NCBI GenBank assembly: GCA_018500005.2
Contig: JAHBAP020000251.1
Coordinates: 1-14,614, forward strand
DNA length: 14,614 nucleotides
Origin: Mycobacterium sp.
Lineage (GTDB): Bacteria; Actinomycetota; Actinomycetes; Mycobacteriales; Mycobacteriaceae
Reading direction: 5' to 3'
Positions 1-6,179 of this stretch are shown one piece after another (positions within the stretch are counted from its first letter, which is position 1; each line of letters begins with the position of its first letter). The position numbers were made by a program, and so were the translations under genes. A model generated the notes under the pieces. It worked only from the letters and a program-made list of their open reading frames with translations, was not told the origin of the DNA and made no database searches.

Positions 1-522
1 CTGGACACCGAGACGATGATCGGGGCGCAGGCCTCCAACGACCAGTTCGAGAAGATCCTTTCCTATATCGAGATCGGCAAGAGCGAGGGCGCCAAGGTAG
101 TCACCGGAGGTGAGCGCGCCGACCTCGGTGGTGACCTCTCCGGCGGCTATTACATCCAGCCGACGATCTTCGCCGGGGACAACGCGATGAGGATCTTCCA
201 GGAGGAAATCTTCGGCCCCGTCGTTTCGGTCACTTCCTTCAAGGACTATGACGACGCCATCCGGATCGCCAACGACACCCTCTACGGGCTGGGCGCCGGG
301 GTGTGGAGCCGCAACGGCAATCTGGCCTACCGGGCCGGCCGCGACATCAAGGCCGGCCGGGTATGGACCAACTGCTATCACCAGTACCCGGCGCACGCGG
401 CATTCGGCGGTTACAAGCAGTCCGGCATCGGCCGGGAGAACCACAAGATGATGCTCGACCACTATCAGCAGACCAAGAATCTGCTGGTCTCCTACAGCGA
501 CAAGGCCGTGGGGTTCTTCTGA
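1..522 (+). CDS. Aldehyde dehydrogenase, C-terminal part (5' end outside window)
   Basis: The open frame runs from base 1 to TGA at 520-522 and gives the last 173 residues of an NAD(P)-dependent aldehyde dehydrogenase (family about 500 aa; Rv0458 by synteny). The conserved EEIFGPVV segment lies at residues 68-75 of the fragment; its Glu is the family's cofactor-ribose-binding residue. The C-terminal [14 protein letters not shown] motif and the terminal GFF are typical of the acetaldehyde dehydrogenase II (ExaC/AldB-like) subgroup. The catalytic Cys should lie roughly 100 residues before EEIFGP, outside the window. The next gene, DUF779, is a frequent partner of this subgroup and overlaps the stop codon. 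The likely role is oxidation of acetaldehyde or a similar aldehyde to the acid in the cytosol; the exact substrate is inferred. Confidence 0.95.
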   Translation: MDTETMIGAQASNDQFEKILSYIEIGKSEGAKVVTGGERADLGGDLSGGYYIQPTIFAGDNAMRIFQEEIFGPVVSVTSFKDYDDAIRIANDTLYGLGAGVWSRNGNLAYRAGRDIKAGRVWTNCYHQYPAHAAFGGYKQSGIGRENHKMMLDHYQQTKNLLVSYSDKAVGFF

Positions 523-1034
523 CAGGTCCTGCCCGCGCCCTCATCACCGTTGCCGCGGCCGACCTGCTGGCTCATCTGCAGGACCGCCACGGCCCGCTGA
601 TGTTTCACCAGTCCGGCGGATGCTGTGACGGGTCCTCGCCGATGTGCTATCCGGACGGGGAGTTCATCGTCGGAGACCGCGACGTCCTACTCGGGGTGCC
701 GGCAGGGGTCCCGGTGTGGATATCCGGCCCGCAATTCGAGACTTGGAAACACACCCAGTTGGTGATCGACGTCGTGCCCGGCCGGGGTGGGGGTTTCAGT
801 CTGGAAGCCCCCGAGGGCGTCCGATTCCTCAGCCGCGGCCGGGCGTTCACGTCCGCAGAGCTTGCGGTGCTGGCTAGCGAACCACCGCTGACCGGCGCGG
901 ACTACGAACGGGGTGCCCGTCCACCGTTCCGTGACGACCTGGTGGTCGGCCGGGAGAATCCGGCCGACCAAGGTGTTGGGCAGCCCGACGTCTGCCAAAT
1001 ACCTGTTCGGCACGCCGACTCAGGTCCCCGATAG
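519..1034 (+). CDS. DUF779 family protein coupled to aldehyde dehydrogenase (start uncertain)
   Basis: The DUF779 signature [14 protein letters not shown] is present at residues 30-43, with Cys35, Cys36 and Cys43, followed by the family's [10 protein letters not shown] and FSLEAPEG blocks (residues 76-100). This matches the Rv0459 position and roughly its length (163 aa from memory; 171 aa here). The biochemical function is unknown; the Cys cluster suggests metal or redox chemistry (inference). The start is problematic. Between the dehydrogenase's in-frame overlap and Met28 (ATG at 600) there is no ATG, GTG or TTG that would give the expected N-terminus. The best candidate is CTG at 519, overlapping the dehydrogenase TGA as CTGA. 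Met28 lies just before the Cys cluster and would remove conserved sequence. The last 40 or so residues are poorly conserved tail. Confidence 0.8.
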   Translation: MTGPARALITVAAADLLAHLQDRHGPLMFHQSGGCCDGSSPMCYPDGEFIVGDRDVLLGVPAGVPVWISGPQFETWKHTQLVIDVVPGRGGGFSLEAPEGVRFLSRGRAFTSAELAVLASEPPLTGADYERGARPPFRDDLVVGRENPADQGVGQPDVCQIPVRHADSGPR

Positions 1035-1050
1035 AACCCTCTGCAGGTCG

Positions 1051-1056
1051 TATCGT
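1051..1056 (+). promoter_or_regulatory. Putative -10 element (TATCGT) for a leaderless gene
   Basis: TATCGT fits the mycobacterial TAnnnT -10 pattern and ends 7 nt before the GTG at 1064, which would place the transcription start at or next to the start codon. There is no Shine-Dalgarno sequence and no clear -35. Confidence 0.35.
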
Positions 1057-1063
1057 CTCCATC

Positions 1064-1342
1064 GTGATACCCCTGCCTAGGGCATGGCTGCTCACAAGTG
1101 CGTTGCTCCTCGGCTGTGTCGCGGGGCAAATCTCCGCGGTCGTCGCCAAGATGATGGTCGACGCCACCATCCGCCCCGACCTCGTGGTCGCGCTGGTCAT
1201 CGGGGTGCCCAGTGTGCTCGGCCTGTTGCTCGTCCTGTGCTCTGGACGCCGTTGGGTCACCACTGCCGGGGCTTTCATCCTCGCGATGGCCCCTGGCTGG
1301 CTATCGGTCCTGCTCCTGCTGCAGGTGGTCTCCGGTGACTGA
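1064..1342 (+). CDS. Small hydrophobic membrane protein (Rv0460-like)
   Basis: A 92-aa protein starting at GTG. It has three hydrophobic stretches, about residues 8-28, 39-58 and 67-88, separated by short polar segments such as SGRR, so it is probably an integral membrane protein with two or three passes. Position and hydrophobic character match Rv0460 of M. tuberculosis. No catalytic motif is visible and the function is unknown. The GTG lacks a Shine-Dalgarno sequence but follows a -10-like TATCGT at leaderless spacing. The 3' end overlaps the next gene by 8 nt, so the two are probably co-translated. An ATG at 1084 lies in a different frame. Confidence 0.7.
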   Translation: MIPLPRAWLLTSALLLGCVAGQISAVVAKMMVDATIRPDLVVALVIGVPSVLGLLLVLCSGRRWVTTAGAFILAMAPGWLSVLLLLQVVSGD

Positions 1343-2252
1343 CACCCACGCGCCGATCACCGAGCCGCACCTGACGCCGATGTTCGCCACCGGCTCCCAG
1401 CCGGCGCTCTCGCCCAACACCGAGCCCAACCATGCACCGATCTTCGACACCGGGCCGCACCCCGACCCGTTGAAAGCCACTTCGGCTGACGAGGCGGAAT
1501 CGGAGGCGACCCCAGCCGAACCAGTACAGGCTGAGCCAGTACAGGCCGATTCGATCGTCGTCGTATACGGAGGGTCCGGGTCCGGGTCCGGGTCCGAGCC
1601 TGGGTCTGGGTCGGAGTCCGAATCCGGGTCCGAATCCGATGCCTGGGCCTCCGCCGAATGGGACTCGGACGAGTGGGCCGCCGCTGAGTGGCGCAATCCG
1701 GATCCGGAGTCGGCCGGCCTGCCGGACGAAGAGCAAGCGGCGCAATCCGAATCCCCCTCGGACACCGTCGATCCCGATCTCAACCTCGCCCTCGATGCGA
1801 TCGACGCGGAACCACAGGCCTCGATTCCGCAGGCGTTCAGTGAATTGGAGAACGTCGACACCGACGCGTTCCTGCGCTCGGTGACCGGGCACATGCGACC
1901 CGTGGTCGTTCCGGCGCAGCCCGTCGCGGTTCCCGGGGCCTACCAATTCGTCAAACGCTGGCAGTTCGCGTTGATCCTGGCCGGGGTCTGGGTCCTGTCC
2001 GCGGCTGCCGGCCTGGGTTTCTACTACTGGTGGTACACCGCGATGGTTAAGACCGTCCCGGTGTTCGGCATCCTGATCTACCTGACGGTCTGCATGGTGG
2101 CCAGCTTGTTGGTCTCGATGGTGCCGAGCCGTCCGCAGGTAACGGCATTGGCGATAGCGCTGATGGGTGCGCCTCTGGCGTCGATGGCCGCTGCCGCCGT
2201 CCTGCACGGTGCTTACTACTTCGAATGGATCGCCCGCCCGATTGTCGGGTAA
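1335..2252 (+). CDS. Membrane protein with acidic Ser/Gly-rich disordered N-terminus (Rv0461-like)
   Basis: I take the start as GTG at 1335, which gives VTDTHAPITE and an 8-nt overlap with the upstream gene; the open frame extends further 5', but that part overlaps the previous gene. The product is 305 aa. Residues 7-46 form two copies of a 20-aa repeat (P-x-T-E-P ... P-x-F-x-T-G). Residues 61-70 are AEPVQ twice, and residues 81-102 form a Ser-Gly/Ser-Glu tract. Residues 103-170 are acidic with AEW/DEW motifs. Residues 208-300 hold about three membrane segments (about 210-230, 241-261, 268-291). I recall Rv0461 as clearly shorter (about 174 aa), so the N-terminal region looks expanded. The function is unknown; it is probably a membrane-anchored protein with a long flexible cytosolic arm. 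Confidence 0.75.
   Translation: MTDTHAPITEPHLTPMFATGSQPALSPNTEPNHAPIFDTGPHPDPLKATSADEAESEATPAEPVQAEPVQADSIVVVYGGSGSGSGSEPGSGSESESGSESDAWASAEWDSDEWAAAEWRNPDPESAGLPDEEQAAQSESPSDTVDPDLNLALDAIDAEPQASIPQAFSELENVDTDAFLRSVTGHMRPVVVPAQPVAVPGAYQFVKRWQFALILAGVWVLSAAAGLGFYYWWYTAMVKTVPVFGILIYLTVCMVASLLVSMVPSRPQVTALAIALMGAPLASMAAAAVLHGAYYFEWIARPIVG
1353..1472 (+). repeat. Two-copy 60-bp (20-aa) coding repeat
   Basis: Residues 7-26 and 27-46 of the Rv0461-like protein align at a 20-residue period with P, TEP, P, F, TG and a later P conserved. The DNA copies have diverged, so this is an old internal duplication. Confidence 0.6.
1575..1640 (+). repeat. Low-complexity Ser-Gly/Ser-Glu coding tract
   Basis: Near-perfect hexanucleotide iterations (TCCGGG and variants TCTGGG, TCGGAG, TCCGAA) encode (SG)n then (SE/SG)n at residues 81-102. 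A 15-bp direct repeat encoding AEPVQ twice lies just upstream at 1515-1544. Such tracts are prone to slipped-strand length change. Confidence 0.8.
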
Positions 2253-2281
2253 CTCCGCCCTTTCCGGCGCGCTGAGCCAGT

Positions 2282-2287
2282 TAGGGT
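2282..2287 (+). promoter_or_regulatory. Putative -10 element (TAGGGT) for lpdC
   Basis: TAGGGT ends 6 nt before the lpdC GTG, which is leaderless spacing. The overlapping AGGGTAGG could instead be read as a purine-rich ribosome binding site, but it sits only about 3 nt from the start, too close for a good Shine-Dalgarno. No convincing -35 is seen. Confidence 0.4.
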
Positions 2288-2293
2288 AGGGCC

Positions 2294-3688
2294 GTGACCC
2301 ACTATGACGTCGTCGTCCTCGGTGCCGGCCCCGGCGGTTATGTCGCGGCCATCCGCAGCGCACAACTAGGCCTGAACACCGCCATCATCGAGCCCAAGTA
2401 CTGGGGCGGGGTGTGTCTCAACGTGGGGTGCATCCCGTCGAAGGCGCTGCTGCGCAACGCCGAACTGACCCACATCATCACCAAGGAAGCCGCCACGTTC
2501 GGATTCACCGGGCAGATGACCGCCGACTTCGGCGCAGCCTTCGACCGCAGTCGCAAGGTCGCCGAGGGTCGCGTCGCCGGCGTGCACTACCTGATGAAGA
2601 AGAACAAGATCACCGAGATCAACGGCTACGGCCGGTTCACCGACGCGAACACCATCGTCGTCGACCTCAACGACGGTGGCACCGAGACGGTCACATTCGG
2701 GAATGCGATCATCGCCACCGGCAGCAGCACCCGCCTGATCCCCGGCACCTCGCTGTCGCGCAACGTCGTCACCTACGAGGAGCAGATCCTCGACCGGGAC
2801 CTGCCGCGCTCCATCGTCATCGCCGGCGCCGGCGCGATCGGCATGGAATTCGCCTACGTCATGGTCAACTATGGGGTCGACGTCACCATCGTCGAATTCC
2901 TGCCGCGCGCCCTGCCCAACGAGGACGCCGAGGTCTCCAAAGAGATCGAGAAGCAGTACAAGAAACTCGGCGTGAAGATCCTCACCGGCACCAAGGTGGA
3001 GTCGATCACTGACGACGGTTCGATGGTCACCGTGGTGGTCAGCAAGGACGGGGCCAGTCAGGAACTCAAGGCAGACAAGGTGATGCAGGCCATCGGTTTT
3101 GCGCCGAACATCTCCGGCTACGGGTTGGAGACCACCGGTGTGGCGCTGACCGACCGCGGTGCCATCGCGATCGACGACTACATGCGCACCAATGTGCCGC
3201 ACATCTACGCAATCGGCGACGTCACCGCCAAGCTGCAACTGGCCCACGTCGCCGAGGCAATGGCCGTGGTGGCCGCCGAGACCATCGGCGGTGCGGAGAC
3301 GATGACCTTGGGCGACTACCGGATGATGCCCCGGGCGACGTTCTGCCAGCCCCAGGTCGCCAGCTTCGGGCTCACCGAGGAGCAGGCCAAGGCTGAGGGT
3401 TACGACGTCAAGGTGGCCAAATTCCCGTTCTCCGCCAACGGCAAGGCTCATGGGCTGGCCGACCCCACCGGATTCGTCAAGGTGATCGCCGACGGCAAGT
3501 ACGGCGAACTGCTTGGCGCCCACCTCATCGGGCCGGATGTCTCCGAACTGGTTCCCGAGCTGACCCTGGCGCAGAAGTGGGACCTCACGGTCAGTGAATT
3601 GGCCCGCAACGTTCACATTCACCCGACGCTGTCGGAGGCGCTGCAGGAATGCTTCCACGGCCTCGCCGGCCACATGATCAACTTTTGA
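2294..3688 (+). CDS. lpdC: Dihydrolipoamide dehydrogenase (E3)
   Basis: A 464-aa FAD flavoprotein, the same length as M. tuberculosis Lpd (Rv0462) and collinear with it. It reoxidises dihydrolipoyl groups with NAD+ in the pyruvate dehydrogenase and branched-chain keto-acid dehydrogenase complexes, and in mycobacteria it also serves the peroxynitrite reductase/peroxidase system. Motifs seen: FAD-binding GAGPGG at 10-15, the redox-active disulfide CLNVGC (Cys41/Cys46), NAD-binding GAGAIG at 178-183, the second FAD motif IYAIGD, and the C-terminal dimer-interface active-site pair His443/Glu448 in [10 protein letters not shown]. All key residues are intact. The start is GTG at 2294, giving the canonical [15 protein letters not shown]. 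The stop overlaps the next gene as TTGA. Confidence 0.97.
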   Translation: MTHYDVVVLGAGPGGYVAAIRSAQLGLNTAIIEPKYWGGVCLNVGCIPSKALLRNAELTHIITKEAATFGFTGQMTADFGAAFDRSRKVAEGRVAGVHYLMKKNKITEINGYGRFTDANTIVVDLNDGGTETVTFGNAIIATGSSTRLIPGTSLSRNVVTYEEQILDRDLPRSIVIAGAGAIGMEFAYVMVNYGVDVTIVEFLPRALPNEDAEVSKEIEKQYKKLGVKILTGTKVESITDDGSMVTVVVSKDGASQELKADKVMQAIGFAPNISGYGLETTGVALTDRGAIAIDDYMRTNVPHIYAIGDVTAKLQLAHVAEAMAVVAAETIGGAETMTLGDYRMMPRATFCQPQVASFGLTEEQAKAEGYDVKVAKFPFSANGKAHGLADPTGFVKVIADGKYGELLGAHLIGPDVSELVPELTLAQKWDLTVSELARNVHIHPTLSEALQECFHGLAGHMINF

Positions 3689-3972
3689 GTTCGGTCGGCG
3701 CCGCGAGGTCGGTGATCGTCGCCGGCATCGGCGGTCTGCTTCTCGGCCATATCGCCTGGCTGGTCTTAATCTCCCTGGCCACCTCGTCATCGTCGGTCAA
3801 CGCCTGGGTTCTCTTGATCTCGGTGCTGGTGATCATCGGGGCCGTCCTGGTGGGTCGGCGGGCCTGGCGGCGCTACGAAAAGCAGGACTACGTGTGGGCG
3901 GCGTTCCTGGGAGCGCTGCCGGTTTCGCCGGTGCTGTTCACGTTGATCGTGCTCGGGCAGACCTACCTGTAG
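3685..3972 (+). CDS. Small membrane protein (Rv0463-like)
   Basis: A 95-aa product if it starts at TTG 3685, which overlaps the lpdC stop as TTGA; GTG at 3712 is a shorter alternative. I recall Rv0463 as 97 aa in the same position, which favours the TTG. Three hydrophobic segments are visible at about residues 10-33, 38-57 and 70-93, with an Arg-rich loop ([12 protein letters not shown]) between the second and third. The 4-nt overlap suggests translational coupling to lpdC. The function is unknown, and a link to Lpd is suggested only by conserved adjacency. Confidence 0.7.
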   Translation: MSSVGAARSVIVAGIGGLLLGHIAWLVLISLATSSSSVNAWVLLISVLVIIGAVLVGRRAWRRYEKQDYVWAAFLGALPVSPVLFTLIVLGQTYL

Positions 3973-4015
3973 GCGCTGGCCAGACCGGCCGTCGTCCAAA
4001 TCGGCCAGACGGCTC

Positions 4016-4558
4016 CTAGTCCGGGAAGTCCATCGGGATCCGCAGGGTTGCCAACAGGCCGGCGATACCGTCGTAATGGCCGGCGAGAGCGCAGAATTCG
4101 ATGATCTGCTGCCGCGTCAGATGCGCCGAAAGCGCGGCGTAGGTCTCGTCGGAGACTTCGCGGTCGTGAATGAATTCGTCGACGGCCTTGAGCAGTGCAC
4201 GCTGCCGGCCGGTCAGCCCCGCGGCATCTGGGCCCTCGTAGATGCGCTGCAACAGGGCGTCGTCCACCCCCCGAGATCTACCCAGTCGACGGTGCTGCTG
4301 CAGTTCGTACTCCGAATTGCGCAGGTGCCCAACCCGGAGAATCACCATCTCCTTCTCTAGTTTCGGTAGCTTTCCGCGGTTGAGCAGTTCACCCGAATAC
4401 AGGAGGAAGGCGAGGAAGAACACCTTGTGCTGACCGACGGTCTCGAACAGGTGGAACTGTGGTGCGCGGATTGATCGCGCGCCGATCTTGGCGATGATCC
4501 AGTTGAGCAGGCCGAGTTCCTTGCGGCCGCCGGGGGGAATGCGGGCGATTTGACCCAT
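4016..4558 (-). CDS. Carboxymuconolactone decarboxylase / AhpD-fold protein (Rv0464c-like)
   Basis: A 180-aa protein of the CMD/AhpD-like superfamily. The family core is visible as EKEMVILRVGHLRNSEYELQ followed by QH (about residues 68-89), then the helix RSRGVDDALLQRI and the C-terminal IIEFCALAGHYDGIAGLL. The ExxCxxC cysteine pair of AhpD peroxidases is absent: the segment reads NSEYELQQH, as in the non-peroxidase branch, so thiol peroxidase activity is unlikely. The reaction is unknown. ATG at 4558 is chosen because AGGAGA at 4566-4571 (minus strand) sits at good spacing and MGQIARIPPGG is the expected N-terminus; an in-frame TTG at 4582 lies in repeat DNA. It is the last gene of the ramB transcription unit, reached through the micro-ORF array. 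Confidence 0.88.
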   Translation of the reverse strand: MGQIARIPPGGRKELGLLNWIIAKIGARSIRAPQFHLFETVGQHKVFFLAFLLYSGELLNRGKLPKLEKEMVILRVGHLRNSEYELQQHRRLGRSRGVDDALLQRIYEGPDAAGLTGRQRALLKAVDEFIHDREVSDETYAALSAHLTRQQIIEFCALAGHYDGIAGLLATLRIPMDFPD

Positions 4559-4590
4559 CAGAGTCTCCTGTTCTTCGCGCAAGCGCTCAT
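4558..4590 (-). CDS. Micro-ORF 4 of the ramB relay (MSACAKNRRL)
   Basis: Ten codons from ATG at 4590 to TGA at 4560-4558. The ATG overlaps the stop of micro-ORF 3 as ATGA, and its own TGA shares one base with the ATG of the CMD-like gene (TGATG). The last codons diverge from the other copies (AGG AGA CTC), and that change supplies the AGGAGA ribosome binding site of the downstream gene. Expression is inferred from the architecture only. Confidence 0.45.
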   Translation of the reverse strand: MSACAKNRRL

Positions 4591-4622
4591 CGTTGTCGTC
4601 GGTTCTTCGCGCAAGCGCTCAT
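4587..4622 (-). CDS. Micro-ORF 3 of the ramB relay (MSACAKNRRQR)
   Basis: Eleven codons from ATG at 4622 to TGA at 4589-4587, overlapping its neighbours by ATGA at both ends. It differs from micro-ORFs 1 and 2 by one residue (Lys to Arg). The peptide is short and basic; a role in translation passage is more likely than a peptide function (inference). Confidence 0.45.
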   Translation of the reverse strand: MSACAKNRRQR

Positions 4623-4654
4623 CGTTGTTTTCGGTTCTTCGCGCAAGCGCTCAT
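4619..4654 (-). CDS. Micro-ORF 2 of the ramB relay (MSACAKNRKQR)
   Basis: Eleven codons from ATG at 4654 to TGA at 4621-4619. The DNA is identical to micro-ORF 1, with ATGA overlaps on both sides. There is no strong Shine-Dalgarno, so translation would rely on reinitiation by ribosomes ending the previous ORF. Confidence 0.45.
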   Translation of the reverse strand: MSACAKNRKQR

Positions 4655-4686
4655 CGTTGTTTTCGGTTCTTCGCGCAAGCGCTCAT
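4651..4686 (-). CDS. Micro-ORF 1 of the ramB relay (MSACAKNRKQR)
   Basis: Eleven codons from ATG at 4686 to TGA at 4653-4651. The ATG shares its A with the ramB stop codon (TGATG), so a ribosome terminating on ramB can restart here directly. It is the first of four chained micro-ORFs leading to the CMD-like gene. Confidence 0.5.
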   Translation of the reverse strand: MSACAKNRKQR

Positions 4687-6110
4687 CACGTCTCCTTGAC
4701 CAGATAGGGCGACACCGTGCTGCGGTGTTCGTCGATATCGAGGGCACGGCCCAGCGCGGGGAAGGCCCGCTGCGGACAGTTGTCCCGCTCGCAGACCCGG
4801 CAGCCTGAGCCGATCGGTGTGGCGCTGTCGGAGGACAGGTCAAGACCGCGCGAGTACACCAATCGATTGGCATGGCGCACTTCGCAACCCAGGCCGATGG
4901 CGAACGTCTTGCCTGGCTGTCCGTAGTGTGACGCGCGCCGTTCGGCAGTGCGGGCCACCCACATGTAGCTGCGGCCGTCCGGCATCTGGGCGATCTGAAC
5001 CAGGATCTTCCCAGGATTGGCGAAGGTTTCGTAGACGTTCCACAGCGGACAGGTTCCGCCCGCCGAGGAGAAGTGAAAGCCGGTGGCGGACTGCCGCTTC
5101 GACATGTTGCCCGCTCTGTCGACACGCACGAAGGAAAAGGGGACGCCGCGCATCGACGGTCGTTGCAGCGTTGATAGCCGGTGGCAGATGGTCTCGTAAC
5201 TGACCTGGTAGAAGGCCGAGAGCCGCTCGATGTCGTACCCGAAGTTCTCGCTGACATCGTGGAATTGGCGGTAGGGCAGCACCGTTGCGGCGGCGAAGTA
5301 GTTGGCCAGCCCCAGCCGGGCCAGCTTGCGCGACTCCTCGCTGGTGAATTTGCCGTCGGTGCCCATCGCGTCGATCAGGTCGCCGACTTCCAGGTATGCC
5401 AACTCGGCGGCCATCTTGAAAGCGCGCTGACCCGCCGACAGATGAGTGGAGATCTCGAGCATCTTCGACGCCGGGTGATAGCGGTGCAGGACGGTGTCAC
5501 CGAGGTCGATTCGTCGGACGATCCGCACCCCATGCACCTCGATGAGCCGCCGGGACAGTTCGGTTCGTAGTTCCCCGCCGTGCATCCGCATCCGCGCGGT
5601 CAGATCCTCGGCGGCACTGTCGAGCTCATGCAGGTAGTTCTGCCGTTCGTAGAAGTAGTCCCGCACTTCCTCGTGCGGCATCGTGATGGATCCGGTGCCG
5701 CTGCCGCCGGTATTGAGGTTGAACCGGTCCTCGGTGGCCTCGGCCAACTGCGCGGTGGTGATCCGGTAGCGGCGATGCAGGTTGACCATCGCCCGGGCGA
5801 TCGAGGGGTGGGCGGCAACCATGTCGACCACCTCCGCGGGGTCCACGTCGGCGTCGAGGTCGCGGTCGTACATGACCTCCCTCAGTTCGGCCACCAGCCG
5901 GGTGTCGTCCTGGGAGGAAAAGAAGGTCGCATCGACCCCGAAAACCTCGGTGATGCGGAGTAATACGGCCACCGTCAGCGGACGGACATCGTGTTCGATC
6001 TGATTGAGATAACTCGGCGAGATCTCGAGCATCTGGGCCAGCGCTGCCTGACTGAACCCGCGTTCGCTCCGCAGCTGGCGCACCCGCGAGCCGACGAAGG
6101 TCTTGGGCAT
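4686..6110 (-). CDS. ramB: RamB, XRE-family regulator of acetate/glyoxylate metabolism
   Basis: A 474-aa protein starting at ATG 6110 (MPKTFVGSRVRQLR), the same length as M. tuberculosis RamB. Residues 7-62 are a Cro/C1-type HTH with recognition segment SPSYLNQIEHDVRPL (31-45). The middle (about 150-300) is the IrrE/ImmA-like region, but where a metallopeptidase would have HExxH it reads AAELAYLE (234-241), so it is probably non-catalytic. The C-terminal DUF2083-type domain carries Cys354, Cys409 and the cluster CRVCERDNC (437-445), candidates for metal or Fe-S binding. The family (short-chain fatty-acyl regulators) senses carbon status; RamB controls icl and itself in corynebacteria and mycobacteria. 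The frame is open well upstream of 6110, but that part overlaps the divergent gene. The stop leads straight into the micro-ORF chain. Confidence 0.96.
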   Translation of the reverse strand: MPKTFVGSRVRQLRSERGFSQAALAQMLEISPSYLNQIEHDVRPLTVAVLLRITEVFGVDATFFSSQDDTRLVAELREVMYDRDLDADVDPAEVVDMVAAHPSIARAMVNLHRRYRITTAQLAEATEDRFNLNTGGSGTGSITMPHEEVRDYFYERQNYLHELDSAAEDLTARMRMHGGELRTELSRRLIEVHGVRIVRRIDLGDTVLHRYHPASKMLEISTHLSAGQRAFKMAAELAYLEVGDLIDAMGTDGKFTSEESRKLARLGLANYFAAATVLPYRQFHDVSENFGYDIERLSAFYQVSYETICHRLSTLQRPSMRGVPFSFVRVDRAGNMSKRQSATGFHFSSAGGTCPLWNVYETFANPGKILVQIAQMPDGRSYMWVARTAERRASHYGQPGKTFAIGLGCEVRHANRLVYSRGLDLSSDSATPIGSGCRVCERDNCPQRAFPALGRALDIDEHRSTVSPYLVKET

Positions 6111-6116
6111 CCGGTC

Positions 6117-6122
6117 AGCGTA
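6117..6122 (-). promoter_or_regulatory. Putative -10 element (TACGCT) for ramB
   Basis: On the minus strand TACGCT ends 6 nt before the ramB ATG, which is leaderless spacing, and no Shine-Dalgarno precedes the start. The same hexamer appears in the candidate promoters at 9567 and 13697. Confidence 0.4.
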
Positions 6123-6156
6123 CCGGCGCGGTGGCGACGTGTTGGTTTTGGAACTA

Positions 6157-6166
6157 GCCATTTGGC
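6157..6166. promoter_or_regulatory. Palindrome GCCATTTGGC between ramB and the Rv0466-like gene
   Basis: A perfect 4-2-4 inverted repeat lies in the 69-bp divergent intergenic region. On the minus strand it reads TGCCAAATGG, sharing TGCCAAA with the RamB-type repeats upstream of icl1. It is a candidate RamB autoregulatory operator and touches the -10 of the divergent gene. Confidence 0.35.
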
Positions 6167-6171
6167 ATGAT
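6166..6171 (+). promoter_or_regulatory. Putative -10 element (CATGAT) for the thioesterase-like gene
   Basis: CATGAT ends 8 nt before the ATG at 6180. TTGGTT at 6142-6147 lies 18 nt upstream as a weak -35. The absence of a Shine-Dalgarno fits a leaderless or near-leaderless transcript. Confidence 0.3.
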
Positions 6172-6179
6172 CGGCCGTC

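Larger units (their letters stand above)
4571..4687 (-). repeat. 32-bp tandem repeat, about 3.7 copies
   Basis: Copies lie at 4571-4602, 4603-4634, 4635-4666 and a partial 21-base copy at 4667-4687. Copies 2 and 3 (plus-strand order) are identical; copy 1 differs from them by two bases (GTCGTCGG for GTTTTCGG). On the minus strand each unit begins with ATGAGCGCTTGCGCGAAGAA. The 32-bp unit is not a multiple of three, yet it equals a 36-nt ORF minus a 4-nt ATGA overlap, so every copy restarts the same peptide. This is a likely VNTR locus. Confidence 0.95.

Noticed and set aside
2366..3790. 474-aa minus-strand ORF opposite lpdC
   Set aside because: It mirrors lpdC codon positions; the plus-strand frame carries all Lpd motifs.
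3976..4008. Inverted CTGGCC/GGCCAG between the convergent Rv0463- and Rv0464c-like genes as a bidirectional terminator
   Set aside because: The loop is 21 nt, no U-tract follows on either side, and GGCC-rich pairs are expected by chance at this GC content.
4571..4687. CRISPR array
   Set aside because: The spacers are near-identical, only 11 bases long and part of the repeated ORF; no cas genes are nearby.
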